Positions 44,354 through 53,084 of a stretch of 64,000 bases of DNA are shown in pieces (the first letter of the stretch is position 1; every line of letters starts with the position of its first letter). The notes under the pieces were generated by a model, which saw only the letters and a program-made list of their open reading frames with translations, had not been told where the DNA came from and searched no databases. The stretch comes from Humisphaera borealis (GTDB lineage: Bacteria; Planctomycetota; Phycisphaerae; Tepidisphaerales; Tepidisphaeraceae): assembly GCF_015169395.1 (NCBI RefSeq), contig NZ_CP063458.1:124001-188000 (forward strand). The letters are read 5' to 3'. The translations under genes were made by a program, and so were the position numbers.

Positions 44354-45316
44354 ATGGAAAGTGAACCCCAGGCGGCCGGGCCGCTACTGGACTATGCCCT
44401 GCCGCGAAAGTATTCGCGGGTTCGCCGGTGGTTTCGGCCGGGGGCGGCGGGGTTCAACCTGCTGGTGCTGGTCCTCAGCGGCGTCGCGGCGTGGCAGGCT
44501 TGGACGTGGAGGCTCAAGGCCGACGAGATGGCCTACCTCGAACGGGCACGAGAGGCGAAGGGGTACGCCTTGCCATGGATCGAGTTTGAAAAGCCGCCCA
44601 ACGCCGGTGCGCTGCGCCACCTGGCCCGGCGGCCGGGCGCGGTCACCTTGTTCCTGGGTTTTGATGATCCGCCAGACGGCAGCGCGGCGCGGGCGTTTCG
44701 GGAACGGGATTGGACGAACATCGCCGAGCTGGAGTTCGGCCAGCACATTGCCGTAGACGCCTGGCTGAAGGAGATGACCCGCCCGGACAGCGGGCTTGGG
44801 TGCGTTCAGCGGCTGGCGTTCCAGCATTCGCAGATGACCGGCCCGGAGCTTATGGCGTTGGCCCGTCCCGACAGCGGGCTGACCGGCCTTCGCACGTTGG
44901 ATCTTTACAACTCGACCGTGACGGATGCCGAGCTGAAGGAGTTCGCGCGCCCGGACAGCGGCCTGAAGGGGTTGACCACGCTGATCCTCTGGCTCGACTC
45001 GGTGACGGACGCGGGCGTCAAAGAACTGGCCCGATCGGACAGCGGGCTGAAGTCGCTGACCACGCTGAACCTTTGCTGGACGGAGTTGACTGACGCCGGC
45101 CTGAAGGAGATGGCCCGACCGGACACGGGGCTGAAAGGCCTGACGACGCTGGACATCAGCCAGACGAAGGTGACCAATGTGGGACTGGCGGAGCTGGCAC
45201 GCCCGGACAGCGGGTTGGCTGGATTGACGACGATTTACCTGGGCGGTGCCAAGGTGACGCCTGCGGGCATCGCAATGCTTCAGCAGGCACGGCCGGGATT
45301 GAGGATCGTCCAGTGA
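44354..45316 (+). CDS. Membrane-anchored leucine-rich-repeat-like protein
   Basis: 320 aa. One transmembrane helix near residues 33-50 (GFNLLVLVLSGVAAWQAW). From residue 130 there are about six repeats of roughly 33 aa with the pattern LTDAGLKELARPDSGLKGLTTLDL...T.V, the ribonuclease-inhibitor type of LRR common in planctomycetes. The RPDSGL insert recurs in every repeat, which is unusually regular. Likely protein-protein interaction. Target unknown. Confidence 0.82.
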   Translation: MESEPQAAGPLLDYALPRKYSRVRRWFRPGAAGFNLLVLVLSGVAAWQAWTWRLKADEMAYLERAREAKGYALPWIEFEKPPNAGALRHLARRPGAVTLFLGFDDPPDGSAARAFRERDWTNIAELEFGQHIAVDAWLKEMTRPDSGLGCVQRLAFQHSQMTGPELMALARPDSGLTGLRTLDLYNSTVTDAELKEFARPDSGLKGLTTLILWLDSVTDAGVKELARSDSGLKSLTTLNLCWTELTDAGLKEMARPDTGLKGLTTLDISQTKVTNVGLAELARPDSGLAGLTTIYLGGAKVTPAGIAMLQQARPGLRIVQ

Positions 45317-45359
45317 TCTTTCCTCGTCAACGGCTGCCCGTGGGTGCTGCCCGTGGGCG

Positions 45360-45737
45360 CTACTTGGCTGGTCCGACATACGTCCAGATTCTGGGCGTGC
45401 AGGTGCCGCGGACGATCTTCTCCAGCACCAGTTCGTGGCGCGAGCCCACCGTCAGCGCCTTTTCGGCGGCTTTCTTGTCTTTGCACTTGAGGCTGTCGAT
45501 CGACAGGCGCATCGGCTCGGAATGGGCGTCTTTCGCGTCGAGCGTCCAGTCGAAGTCCACGAGCGTTGAGGGCTGCCCGCCGTTGTCGATGACCTTGACG
45601 GCCGTCACCTTCGCGAAGCCTTTGATGGTCTCGTACTCGCAGGGCCCGCCGACGCGCGGTTGGGCCGCGGCGATGAGGCTGGAAGCCACGCCAAGGCAGA
45701 GGGAGAACAGCACGCCGAGGGAGATGATCTGTCGCAT
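45360..45737 (-). CDS. 125-aa secreted protein of unknown function
   Basis: N-terminal signal peptide (MRQIISLGVLFSLCLGVASSLIAAA, cleavage near AQP). The mature part has conserved-looking Cys in GGPCEYETIKG, SLKCKDKK and RGTCTP. A small beta-rich domain, possibly OB-like, is suggested by FAKVTAVKVIDNG and LVDFDWTLDAK. No family named. Confidence 0.68.
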   Translation of the reverse strand: MRQIISLGVLFSLCLGVASSLIAAAQPRVGGPCEYETIKGFAKVTAVKVIDNGGQPSTLVDFDWTLDAKDAHSEPMRLSIDSLKCKDKKAAEKALTVGSRHELVLEKIVRGTCTPRIWTYVGPAK

Positions 45738-46305
45738 GGAGTCCTTTCAGAAGGGGGCGGCGGTCAGTGTAACGCAAGAGGGCGGGCAGTGAAGCGTCAG
45801 TGACGCGGCCGGGCATCTGTGGGTTAGGGCAATCGCATGTGCCTGACTCGAATGTGCGCGGTGGCGTTTGTGGTGCGGGCTTCAGCCTGCACATGCTCGG
45901 ATGCAGGCTAAAGCCTGCACCACAATGGGCACATGCGATTGCCCTGATCTGTGGGAGGGGCACATCCTGCGCGAGGGGAAAGAGAAATCACCACGGAGAC
46001 GCGGAGGCACGGAGGGCAGCTTGAATTTCCGGCACGTCGCCTGACAGGGGAGCGGTCGGGGCACACTCAAAGCGAATCGATACTCCCAAAAGTGACGTCT
46101 CAGATAGAAGCGAGGTCGTCGTTTTGCGGGCATCTTGGGGCGTCTGGCACCCCTCCGTGTCGTCGTGCCTCGGTGGTGATCCTTCTGGCGGGCGTTCCTG
46201 AAAACGAGGCGGATTTTCTCAAAAGCGATACTGCCGTCGGGTATTGATATACAGAGCCAGAGGCCGTCAGCCGCTCACTCCGCAACCGCCTGGCTGGTAG
46301 TACCC
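45738..46305. repeat. Gene-free region with a nested palindrome
   Basis: An 18-bp outer pair (45826-45843 and 45928-45945, AGGGCAATCGCATGTGCC and complement) encloses a 24-bp inner pair (45868-45891 and 45902-45925) built on GTGGTGCGGGCTTCAGCC. A run of GGAGACGCGGAGGCACGGAGG follows at about 45996. No gene seen. Confidence 0.75.
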
Positions 46306-47049
46306 ATGAATACCGAACAACAGTCAGCTCCGTGTCGTAGCCCGTTGGATACAAGATTTGGCCGCAGATGCGCAGGGCTTCACGCACCGCGCGCTTTCAC
46401 GCTCATCGAGCTGCTGGTGGTGATCGGGATCATTGCAGTTCTGCTAGCCTTGCTGTTGCCTACGCTGACGGGTGCCAGAAAATCCGCCACCCAGGTCGTT
46501 TGTAAGAATCAGATGCGGCAGATGATCACGGGGATGCTCTGCTTCGCCAACGACCACGATGGCCTGTTTCCCAACCGAGCCGCCAATGGCATCGGCTACC
46601 CGCACCAGTTAAAGCGCACCACAAACGGCAAGTACGATTTCATCGGCCCCTTCGTCATCAAATACCTGGGGGATCCCAATAAGATCATGTACTGTCCCGC
46701 CCAGTACGAACGATTTCCCCTGACTTACAATCCCCAGTCGACAGGGGATCAGTGGATGAGCTACCAGTATTTTGTGTTTCCCGGCGGGGGAAATTGGAAA
46801 GTGCCTTGGGTTGACCTCACTAAGGCGTCGCGGCTGAAGGCAGCAGCCCCGGTTTGGTCCTGTCTGACGCAGATCAAGCCGGGCGTCGTTAATGCGCATG
46901 AGGTCGATGAGAAGGGGCAGCCCAAGGGAATGAACGCAGCTTTCAGTGACGGTTCGGCCGATTGGGTGGCCTGGAACGATGGAGTGACTACCGAGAAGTT
47001 CTGGGCGTTTGGCTCCGATTCGTATTATTGGCCTAAATACCGGGAATAG
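46306..47049 (+). CDS. Pseudopilin-like secreted protein with prepilin signal
   Basis: 247 aa. Residues 24-35 are HAPRAFTLIELL: a type IV prepilin/GspG signal with cleavage before Phe31 and Glu35 at +5, followed by the hydrophobic helix VVIGIIAVLLALLLPTL. The body contains CKNQMRQMITGMLCFANDHDGLFPN and ends with a DGSADWVAWNDG segment, as in planctomycete pseudopilin (DUF1559-related) proteins, which exist in many copies per genome. Surface or type II secretion-related role inferred. Confidence 0.85.
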   Translation: MNTEQQSAPCRSPLDTRFGRRCAGLHAPRAFTLIELLVVIGIIAVLLALLLPTLTGARKSATQVVCKNQMRQMITGMLCFANDHDGLFPNRAANGIGYPHQLKRTTNGKYDFIGPFVIKYLGDPNKIMYCPAQYERFPLTYNPQSTGDQWMSYQYFVFPGGGNWKVPWVDLTKASRLKAAAPVWSCLTQIKPGVVNAHEVDEKGQPKGMNAAFSDGSADWVAWNDGVTTEKFWAFGSDSYYWPKYRE

Positions 47050-47557
47050 TCGGCCCTCGGCCAGGGCGGCTCAGTCTCGACCTCTTTTCTTTCGCCACAC
47101 GGTGCACTCGGACGACGTGACCAAGTCGGCGATCGCGAAATACGTCGGCCCCTCGGTGATCGCGGACCTGCTCAAATGTCCGTCGGACGAAGGACGGCGG
47201 ACGAACATGTGGGGCAGCGATCCGCCGTACAAGTGCAGCTATACACTCAACTGCTTCGTCTCCGGCTGGCAGACCGGCACGTTTACGGTGGACCGCACGG
47301 CGAGCCTGATGCAGTTGAAGAACCCGTCGGAAAAGATCCTGATCGTTGAGGAGGACGAGCGGAGCCTGAACGACGGCGGGTTCTGGGGCCGGGGCGATTA
47401 CCTGGCGATCCGGCACGACCGCCAGCGCGTTCTCCCCGACACGTTCCAGGCGGCCAACATGGAGCGGCGGGGGAATGCGAGCTTCTGCGACGGGCACGCG
47501 GAGTACATCACGCGGGGTTACGCGCACGACCCTGTGACTTACGAACCGGGCAAGTGA
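47050..47557 (+). pseudogene. C-terminal fragment of a second pseudopilin-like protein
   Basis: In a different frame from the preceding gene, homology begins near 47085 (FFRHTVHSDDVTKSAIAKYVG) and continues through LLKCPSDEGRR, KCSYTLNCFVSG and NASFCDGHAEYITRGY, the conserved C-terminal H-x-D-G-type region of planctomycete pseudopilins. The prepilin signal and N-terminal helix are missing and no good start codon exists. The unit looks like the remains of a tandem duplicate after a deletion. Confidence 0.7.
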
Positions 47558-47566
47558 GCCGGTTTT

Positions 47567-48718
47567 TCAGCCGCCGGGCGCGCTGTGTTTCCGCGGGAGC
47601 CGGACGGTGAAGGTGGTGCCGCTTTCCTTAGTGGATTGCACGGTGATGGTGCCGCCGTGGGCGAGCACGACTTCGCGTGCGATGTAAAGGCCCAATCCTA
47701 TGCTGCCGGCTCGCCGCTGCGGCTTGCCCTTGCGACGCTCACCCTGGACGAGGGGTTGGAAGATGGTGGGGAGCAGTTCCGGCGGGATGGGCGTTCCGCA
47801 GTTGTGCACGGCGAGTACGACGTCCGGGCCGTCGGCAGTGACCGTGAGTTTGGCGTTGCAGGTTTCCCCGCCGTGCTGGAAGGCGTTGCCGAGTAAGTTG
47901 GAAAGCACCTGCCGTATGCGGCTGGCGTCCCAGATTCCGTTAAGGCTTTGGGTTGTCTTGAGGCTGAGCGTGCAGGTCGGGTGGGCAGCCTGAAACTCTC
48001 CGTGGAGTTCCCGGCAAAGCTTGGCGAGATCCATTGGCGCGGGAGACAAGGGCATTGCCGAGCCCACGCCGGTGCCGGCGAAATCGAGCAGGTCAGTCAC
48101 CATTTGGGCGATCGACTTGACGCTGGAAGTGATGCGATGTGCGGCGTCGATGGTGTCGGGGTCGCCGGTCGCGGTCAGCGATACCACTTCGGCCGAAAGC
48201 AGGATCGAGTTCAGTGGGTTGCGCAGGTCGTGGGCGAGAATGGCCAGAAACATCTGGCGGGAACGGTCCACGTAGCCGGTGTAACCAACGACCGCTTTGC
48301 GTAGAGACTGGTCGATGGATTCATGAAATCGTGTCAGGTCGTCGATGTCGGTGGCGTGAGGGTTGGGGTTGGTATCGCGCCAGAGCTTTATGACGCTGGC
48401 GCGGAGGGCGCGGTATTCTGACACCAGTTCGCCGAGATCGAACCCGGAGCCAACCCGGCCGACGCCATGTACCTCGGATGCTTCGTCGAGGTGCTTGCTG
48501 CCGGTGCCATCGGCGCCCTGACCGATCGATTTGTCGAATTGTTCGTTGTCGCTTTGTGCGGTTGTCATGTCGCGCACGGTTGCGCGGAGGATGTCCTCGG
48601 CGTGGTCGCGCAGGGCCAGCCGGTCCATCTTCGTGCCCGCCTCGACACTTCGTGCGAAAATCTCCCATTCGGCGAGAATGGATTCCATGTTTTTGAGGAT
48701 GAAGTCAGAGAGACGCAT
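47567..48718 (-). CDS. Sensor histidine kinase with RsbRD-like N-terminus
   Basis: 383 aa from ATG 48718, with AAGGAG eight bases upstream. Residues 1-140 are a helical RsbRD-type sensor (LSDFILKNMESILAEWEIFAR...). HisKA with ILAHDLRNPLNSILLSAE, N box SNLLGNAFQHG, then a G2-like SIGLGLYIAREVV. The D-box reads HNCGTPIPPELL. No transmembrane segment, so it senses a cytoplasmic signal. No response regulator is adjacent, so it is an orphan kinase. Confidence 0.88.
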   Translation of the reverse strand: MRLSDFILKNMESILAEWEIFARSVEAGTKMDRLALRDHAEDILRATVRDMTTAQSDNEQFDKSIGQGADGTGSKHLDEASEVHGVGRVGSGFDLGELVSEYRALRASVIKLWRDTNPNPHATDIDDLTRFHESIDQSLRKAVVGYTGYVDRSRQMFLAILAHDLRNPLNSILLSAEVVSLTATGDPDTIDAAHRITSSVKSIAQMVTDLLDFAGTGVGSAMPLSPAPMDLAKLCRELHGEFQAAHPTCTLSLKTTQSLNGIWDASRIRQVLSNLLGNAFQHGGETCNAKLTVTADGPDVVLAVHNCGTPIPPELLPTIFQPLVQGERRKGKPQRRAGSIGLGLYIAREVVLAHGGTITVQSTKESGTTFTVRLPRKHSAPGG

Positions 48719-48946
48719 GGTGATGGCTCCTTGGGACAACCTGCGCGATCGCAGGCTTGGGGATGCTGGCGTCCGACCCGTCCGTCAGCAGAAAGCCGTT
48801 AAAAACCATGGGGTGAGTGACAGCTCTGATGAACACGGCTCTGTGGCTAACCTGCTGTAGCAGGAAAGCGCGCAAGCGCGATCCCACAAATGGCATGCAG
48901 CAACGCGGTCGGAGACCAAACTCGGACTCTGCGGCAGATTTGATGT

Positions 48947-48975
48947 CTTGACGATAGTTGTCACAACAAGTATTT
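48947..48975 (+). promoter_or_regulatory. sigma70-type promoter of the pirin gene
   Basis: TTGACG (48947-48952), 17-base spacer, TATTTT (48970-48975), 88 bases before the pirin ATG. The spacer contains GTTGTCACAAC, an 11-bp near-palindrome that could be an operator. The remainder of 48719-49062 shows no gene. Confidence 0.5.
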
Positions 48976-49062
48976 TCCGGGCATCCAAGATTGCGAAGAA
49001 CGGCAGAACCCTGTGCGAAACGTCGCCCGATCTGCCGGCCTACGCTTTACCGGAGCATTGCC

Positions 49063-49761
49063 ATGATCACCGTCATCCCGTCCGCCGACCGTTACTCCGC
49101 CGACCACGGCTGGCTTCAGACCCACTGGCACTTTTCGTTCGCCGACTACTACGACCCGAAGAACATGAACTGGAGCGCGCTGCGCGTCTTCAATGACGAC
49201 ATCGTCAAAGCCGGTGGCGGGTTCGACTTCCATCCCCACAAGGACATGGAGATCGTCTCGTACATCGTCGATGGCGAACTGGAACACCGCGACCGCCTGG
49301 GCAACCGGCACACGAACAAGCCCGGCGAAGTCCAGGTGATGTCGGCGGGGCGTGGCATCGTGCACGCCGAGAACAACCCGTCGAAGTCGGACATGCGGCT
49401 GATTCAGCTTTGGATCCTGCCGAGGAACAAGAACAACGAACCGCGGTGGGAGCAAAAGCCGTACACCCGCGCAGACCGCCACAACCGGCTGTTGCAGGTG
49501 GTCGCGCCGACGGACCATCCGGTGGATGGCGTGCTCACGATCGACCAGGACGCGAGCATTTTCGTTTCGGCGCTGGACGCCGGGAAGGAAGTGACGCACA
49601 ACCAGGTTGGCACGCACGCGTACCTGTTCGTGATCGCCGGCGAGGTGAGCGTGAACGGAAAGACGCTCAAGAACGGCGACCAGGCGCGGGTGGCCGATGA
49701 GAAGTCGCTGGCGATCAAGGCCGCCGGCGATGCCGAGTTCATCCTGCTGGACTTGCCGTAA
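49063..49761 (+). CDS. Pirin-family bicupin protein
   Basis: 232 aa from ATG 49063 with GGAG upstream. The N-terminal cupin has FHPHKDMEIVSYIVDGELEHRD, which supplies the metal-binding histidines and glutamate, then GRGIVHAENN. The C-terminal cupin is shorter (HAYLFVIAGEVSVNGKTLKNGDQARV). Some bacterial homologues (YhhW type) oxidise quercetin, others regulate metabolism. The role here is unknown. Confidence 0.92.
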   Translation: MITVIPSADRYSADHGWLQTHWHFSFADYYDPKNMNWSALRVFNDDIVKAGGGFDFHPHKDMEIVSYIVDGELEHRDRLGNRHTNKPGEVQVMSAGRGIVHAENNPSKSDMRLIQLWILPRNKNNEPRWEQKPYTRADRHNRLLQVVAPTDHPVDGVLTIDQDASIFVSALDAGKEVTHNQVGTHAYLFVIAGEVSVNGKTLKNGDQARVADEKSLAIKAAGDAEFILLDLP

Positions 49762-49785
49762 CGGTTGAAGGGGCGACGTAACTTT

Positions 49786-49860
49786 GTGGCATGGGCATGT
49801 ACGCATGCCCGTGGCTGTGCGTGACGTGCAGACACGGGCAAGGGTATTTGCCCGTGCCAC
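49786..49860. repeat. GTGGCATGGGCA double palindrome
   Basis: Two adjacent hairpins, GGGCATGTACGCATGCCC and CACGGGCAAGGGTATTTGCCCGTG, bounded by GTGGCAT and GTGCCAC. A diverged member of the family at 52986 and 61288. Confidence 0.75.
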
Positions 49861-49931
49861 AAGGCGACGTTTCTTCAATCTGCGGTCCGCAGTGCGGACC
49901 CTACATCCTGCGGCTATGCTTGATCACGATC

Positions 49932-51155
49932 ATGACAGAGCCTTTGCCGCAAACACCGCCCGCTGACCCGGCACCGCCGCCGGAAACCCGTTCGCTGCCC
50001 AATCCGTTGCACGCGCTGCACGTCGCCGTCGAGGCCGAGTTCCAGCCTTACGAAACGGTCGAGATCGTCAGCACGTTCGGCGAGCCGCAGGCGGAATACG
50101 CGGCGTTGCACAAGTCGTGCGGGCTGATGGATCTGGCCCATCGCGGCGTGCTCGAACTGACCGGCAAAGACCGGCTCACCTTCCTCAACAACCTGCTTTC
50201 GAACCAGACCTGGTCGAAAGAGACCAAGACCGGCATGCCCGCCGGGATGGGTGTCTACGCGTTTCTGCTGCAAACCAACGGCCGGGTGCTGGCCGACATG
50301 AACGTGATCGAGCGCGGCGACCGGACGCTGCTGGAAACCGACGCCCGGCTGATCGTCCCGCTGCGGCAGGCGCTGGACCGCTACCTGTTCACCGAACAGG
50401 TGAAGCTGTTCGATCGCGTCGGCCACTACCACGAGCTGGCGTTGCACGGGCCGACGGCGCGGGAAGTGTTGTCCGCCGCGGCGGGCGTGGAAATCCCGGA
50501 ACTGACGGCGATCGGCTCCACCGAGATCACGCTGTTCGATGTGCCGGTCGTCGTCTGGCGGGACGACGTCTGCGGGACGACGGGATTGCATCTGATTATT
50601 CCGATCGATCGCGTGGAGGCGGTCTGGAAAACGCTCGTCGAACGCTTCGGGCAACTGGTTGCCCACGCCAAACGGCCGTTGCGGCCGATCGGCTGGGCGG
50701 CCTTCAACGCGGTGCGCATCGAAGCGGGGCGTCCACTGTTCGGCATCGATTTTGATTCGACGATCCTCCCGGCCGAGACGGGCGTCGAGACGTTCACCCG
50801 CGCGGTGAACGTGTACAAGGGTTGCTACGTCGGGCAGGAGATCGTCGCCCGGATGTTCGCCCGCAAGCAGTCGGCCAAGAGCCTGGTGGGCTTGAAGCTG
50901 GTGGGAGAGACCCTGCCGATCGCCGGCTCGCCGGTGTTTGATGACGCGGGTAACCAGGTCGGCGGGATCACCAGCAGCACGGTGTCGCCGTTGCAATCGC
51001 GGTCGGCGATCTGTTTTGCGCTGGTGAAGAAGTTGTTTGCCGCCGATGGAAAGGTGGTACAGGCACCGGCGGAGGGCGCTTTGCGACCGGCAACGGTATC
51101 GACGTCGCTGCGATTTCTGGAGAAGGCACCTGTTCCAGAGAAGGAGAAGGATTGA
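49932..51155 (+). CDS. ygfZ: YgfZ/GcvT-like folate-binding protein
   Basis: 407 aa from ATG 49932. GcvT fold with LTGKDRLTFLNNLLSNQ and the YgfZ signature YKGCYVGQEIVAR near residue 305, whose Cys is the hallmark of the family. YgfZ uses tetrahydrofolate in the maintenance of certain Fe-S proteins. Its stop overlaps the next start (TGATG), so it is translationally coupled to the PPK2 gene, an odd pairing. Confidence 0.9.
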   Translation: MTEPLPQTPPADPAPPPETRSLPNPLHALHVAVEAEFQPYETVEIVSTFGEPQAEYAALHKSCGLMDLAHRGVLELTGKDRLTFLNNLLSNQTWSKETKTGMPAGMGVYAFLLQTNGRVLADMNVIERGDRTLLETDARLIVPLRQALDRYLFTEQVKLFDRVGHYHELALHGPTAREVLSAAAGVEIPELTAIGSTEITLFDVPVVVWRDDVCGTTGLHLIIPIDRVEAVWKTLVERFGQLVAHAKRPLRPIGWAAFNAVRIEAGRPLFGIDFDSTILPAETGVETFTRAVNVYKGCYVGQEIVARMFARKQSAKSLVGLKLVGETLPIAGSPVFDDAGNQVGGITSSTVSPLQSRSAICFALVKKLFAADGKVVQAPAEGALRPATVSTSLRFLEKAPVPEKEKD

Positions 51156-51964
51156 TGCTCGCCGATTCACCGTATCTCGTGACGCCCGGCAAGAAGTTCA
51201 AGCTCAGCGATCGCGACCCCGACGACACCGGCGACTTCAAGAACAAGACCGCCGCCGTCGAGCCGACGCAGAAGAATCTCGAGCAACTCGACGAGTTGCA
51301 GGAACTGCTTTACGCCGAGGGCAAGCACGCGCTGCTGGTGGTGTTTCAGGCGATGGACACCGCCGGCAAGGACGGCTCGATTGAGCACGTGTTCAGCGGA
51401 CTCGACCCGCAGGGGTGCATGGTCGCCAGCTTCAAGGTGCCGACGACGCTCGAGAAATCGCACGACTTTCTCTGGCGGTGCCACCAGGCCGTTCCGCCGA
51501 AGGGGATGATCGGCATCTTCAACCGGTCGCACTACGAGGCGGTGCTGGTCGAGCGGGTGATGGGGATCACAACCAAGGACGTGTGGTCGCGGCGGTTCGA
51601 TCACATCAACGCGTTCGAACGGCTGCTGGCCGACGAGGGAGTGACGATCGTCAAGTTTTACCTGCACATCTCCAAGGAAGAGCAGAAGAAGCGATTGCAG
51701 GCACGGCTGGACGACCCCGCCAAGCAGTGGAAGTTCGCCGTCGGCGACCTCGACACACGCAAGCGCTGGGACGAGTACATGGAGGCGTATCAGGACGCGC
51801 TGCGGGAATGTTCGACCGAGCACGCACCCTGGTACGTGGTCCCCAGCGACCGGAAGTGGTTCCGCAACTGGGTGATCTCCGACACGATCGTGCGGACGCT
51901 GAAGAAGCTGAAGATGGAGTACCCGCCGCCGGAAAAAGGGCTCGACCAGATCGTCATTGACTGA
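51155..51964 (+). CDS. ppk2: Polyphosphate kinase 2 family protein
   Basis: 269 aa from ATG 51155 with AAGGAGAAGG upstream. Walker A AMDTAGKDG, the lid/Walker B region MIGIFNRSHYEAVLVERVMG, and FYLHISKEEQKKRLQARLDDPAKQWKF are diagnostic. The protein transfers phosphate between polyphosphate and nucleotides. The single-domain form usually makes ATP/GTP or ADP from polyphosphate. The usual FDRSHYE reads FNRSHYE here, a substitution worth noting in a conserved loop. Confidence 0.93.
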   Translation: MLADSPYLVTPGKKFKLSDRDPDDTGDFKNKTAAVEPTQKNLEQLDELQELLYAEGKHALLVVFQAMDTAGKDGSIEHVFSGLDPQGCMVASFKVPTTLEKSHDFLWRCHQAVPPKGMIGIFNRSHYEAVLVERVMGITTKDVWSRRFDHINAFERLLADEGVTIVKFYLHISKEEQKKRLQARLDDPAKQWKFAVGDLDTRKRWDEYMEAYQDALRECSTEHAPWYVVPSDRKWFRNWVISDTIVRTLKKLKMEYPPPEKGLDQIVID

Positions 51965-52313
51965 CCTGAGACAGCGCCCCACGGGCGAGGGCCAGTCCGT
52001 AGACAATGGCAAAGACGCCGGCGGCATCGACGGCGACCATCACCCAGATTTTCAACCGGGTGTCGAACACCAGCGAAAGCACCATCCACGGGAGCAGTGC
52101 CACCAGGAGCCCGATCCAGACGGCGGGTCGCGCCTCGGCCAGTTGTTGCGCCAGCAGCACGCCCGCCAGACCGGTCAGCAGCCAGCCGGCGAGGAACCAC
52201 GTGCCGATCTCGGCCCCGCGCCAGCGCATGAAGCCCATCACCGCCGCGCTGACGAGGTAGCTGATGGCGACGATCAAAAGTAATTGCCGGCCGGCGGGTA
52301 GGTTTGCAGTCAC
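51954..52313 (-). CDS. 119-aa four-helix membrane protein
   Basis: Hydrophobic segments LLLIVAISYLVSAAVMGF, IGTWFLAGWLLTGLAGVLLA, AVWIGLLVALLPWMVLSLVF and IWVMVAVDAAGVFAIVYGLAL. No family recognised. It overlaps the end of the PPK2 gene by 11 bases on the opposite strand. Confidence 0.68.
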   Translation of the reverse strand: MTANLPAGRQLLLIVAISYLVSAAVMGFMRWRGAEIGTWFLAGWLLTGLAGVLLAQQLAEARPAVWIGLLVALLPWMVLSLVFDTRLKIWVMVAVDAAGVFAIVYGLALARGALSQVSQ

Positions 52314-52338
52314 GCGAAGAGGATAGGCGGCCCGCCGC

Positions 52339-52884
52339 TCAGCGGCGCGAGCGAGCGTTCTTTTTCGTAAGTAGAGACTTTTTCGAAAGCGGAGACTTTT
52401 TCACAATCGCAGACTTCTTTGCAGGCACCGACGGCTTTGTCACCTTCGCCGTCTTCGTTTTGGCCGGCCTTCGCTTTTTGCCGGTGAACGTGGCGTTGTC
52501 CTCTTCCCACGCGTCGAGGTTGCGCTCGACGATGTGCCCGAAGATCTTCAACGCGTCGGTCACTTCGCGGCCGCCGCTGCGGGGCATCATCATCCAGGTG
52601 AGGACCATCGCCTGGCGGCAATACCCGTCGGCATCGGTGGGGAACAGGTCGGCGAAGAACGCTTCAGGCGTGACCTTCTTGATCTTCTTCCACACGCCGA
52701 CGTTGCGGTCGTGAATCTCCCGGGCCCTGGCGATGCCGAGTGCGATCGTCCGCCCCTCCTCCGGCAGTGCCCGCCAGCAGGCGGCGATCATCTGGCGGAC
52801 CAGATCATCGACGCCATGCGGGCCGAGGGTGTGGTACAGCTCCGAGGGTGTCCTGGCGGTCCAGCGGTGGGCTTCCCAGCTCAT
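52339..52884 (-). CDS. 181-aa protein with a lysine-rich histone-like tail
   Basis: Residues 1-125 are a helical globular domain (ELYHTLGPHGVDDLVRQMIAACWRALPEEGRT..., AIALGIARAREIHDRNVGVWKKIKKV). Residues 130-181 form a disordered tail with repeats like KKSAIVKKSPLSKKSLL, resembling the C-termini of histone H1 or AlgP. Nucleic-acid or polyphosphate binding is plausible, especially with a polyphosphate kinase nearby, but unproven. Confidence 0.65.
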   Translation of the reverse strand: MSWEAHRWTARTPSELYHTLGPHGVDDLVRQMIAACWRALPEEGRTIALGIARAREIHDRNVGVWKKIKKVTPEAFFADLFPTDADGYCRQAMVLTWMMMPRSGGREVTDALKIFGHIVERNLDAWEEDNATFTGKKRRPAKTKTAKVTKPSVPAKKSAIVKKSPLSKKSLLTKKNARSRR

Positions 52885-52985
52885 TTCATGATTCTAATGA
52901 TTCGATCCCAAGCCGTGGCGAGAAAATGCGGAGATAAAGATCAACGAGAGACGGCCCGCTGCTCGGTTTGCGACTAACTTTTTGG

Positions 52986-53071
52986 GTGGCATGGGCAAGC
53001 GTACTCGCTTGCCCGTGACGACCGCGGTCCGGCGTTCGACACGGGCAACGGAGTACCGTTGCCCATGCCAC
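52986..53071. repeat. GTGGCATGGGCAAGCG double palindrome
   Basis: First hairpin GGGCAAGCGTACTCGCTTGCCC, a 30-base GC-rich connector, then GGGCAACGGAGTACCGTTGCCC, closed by GTGGCAT/ATGCCAC at the ends, so hairpins sit within a hairpin. Nearly identical to 61288-61373. Confidence 0.88.
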
Positions 53072-53084
53072 CCAATCTTTCACT

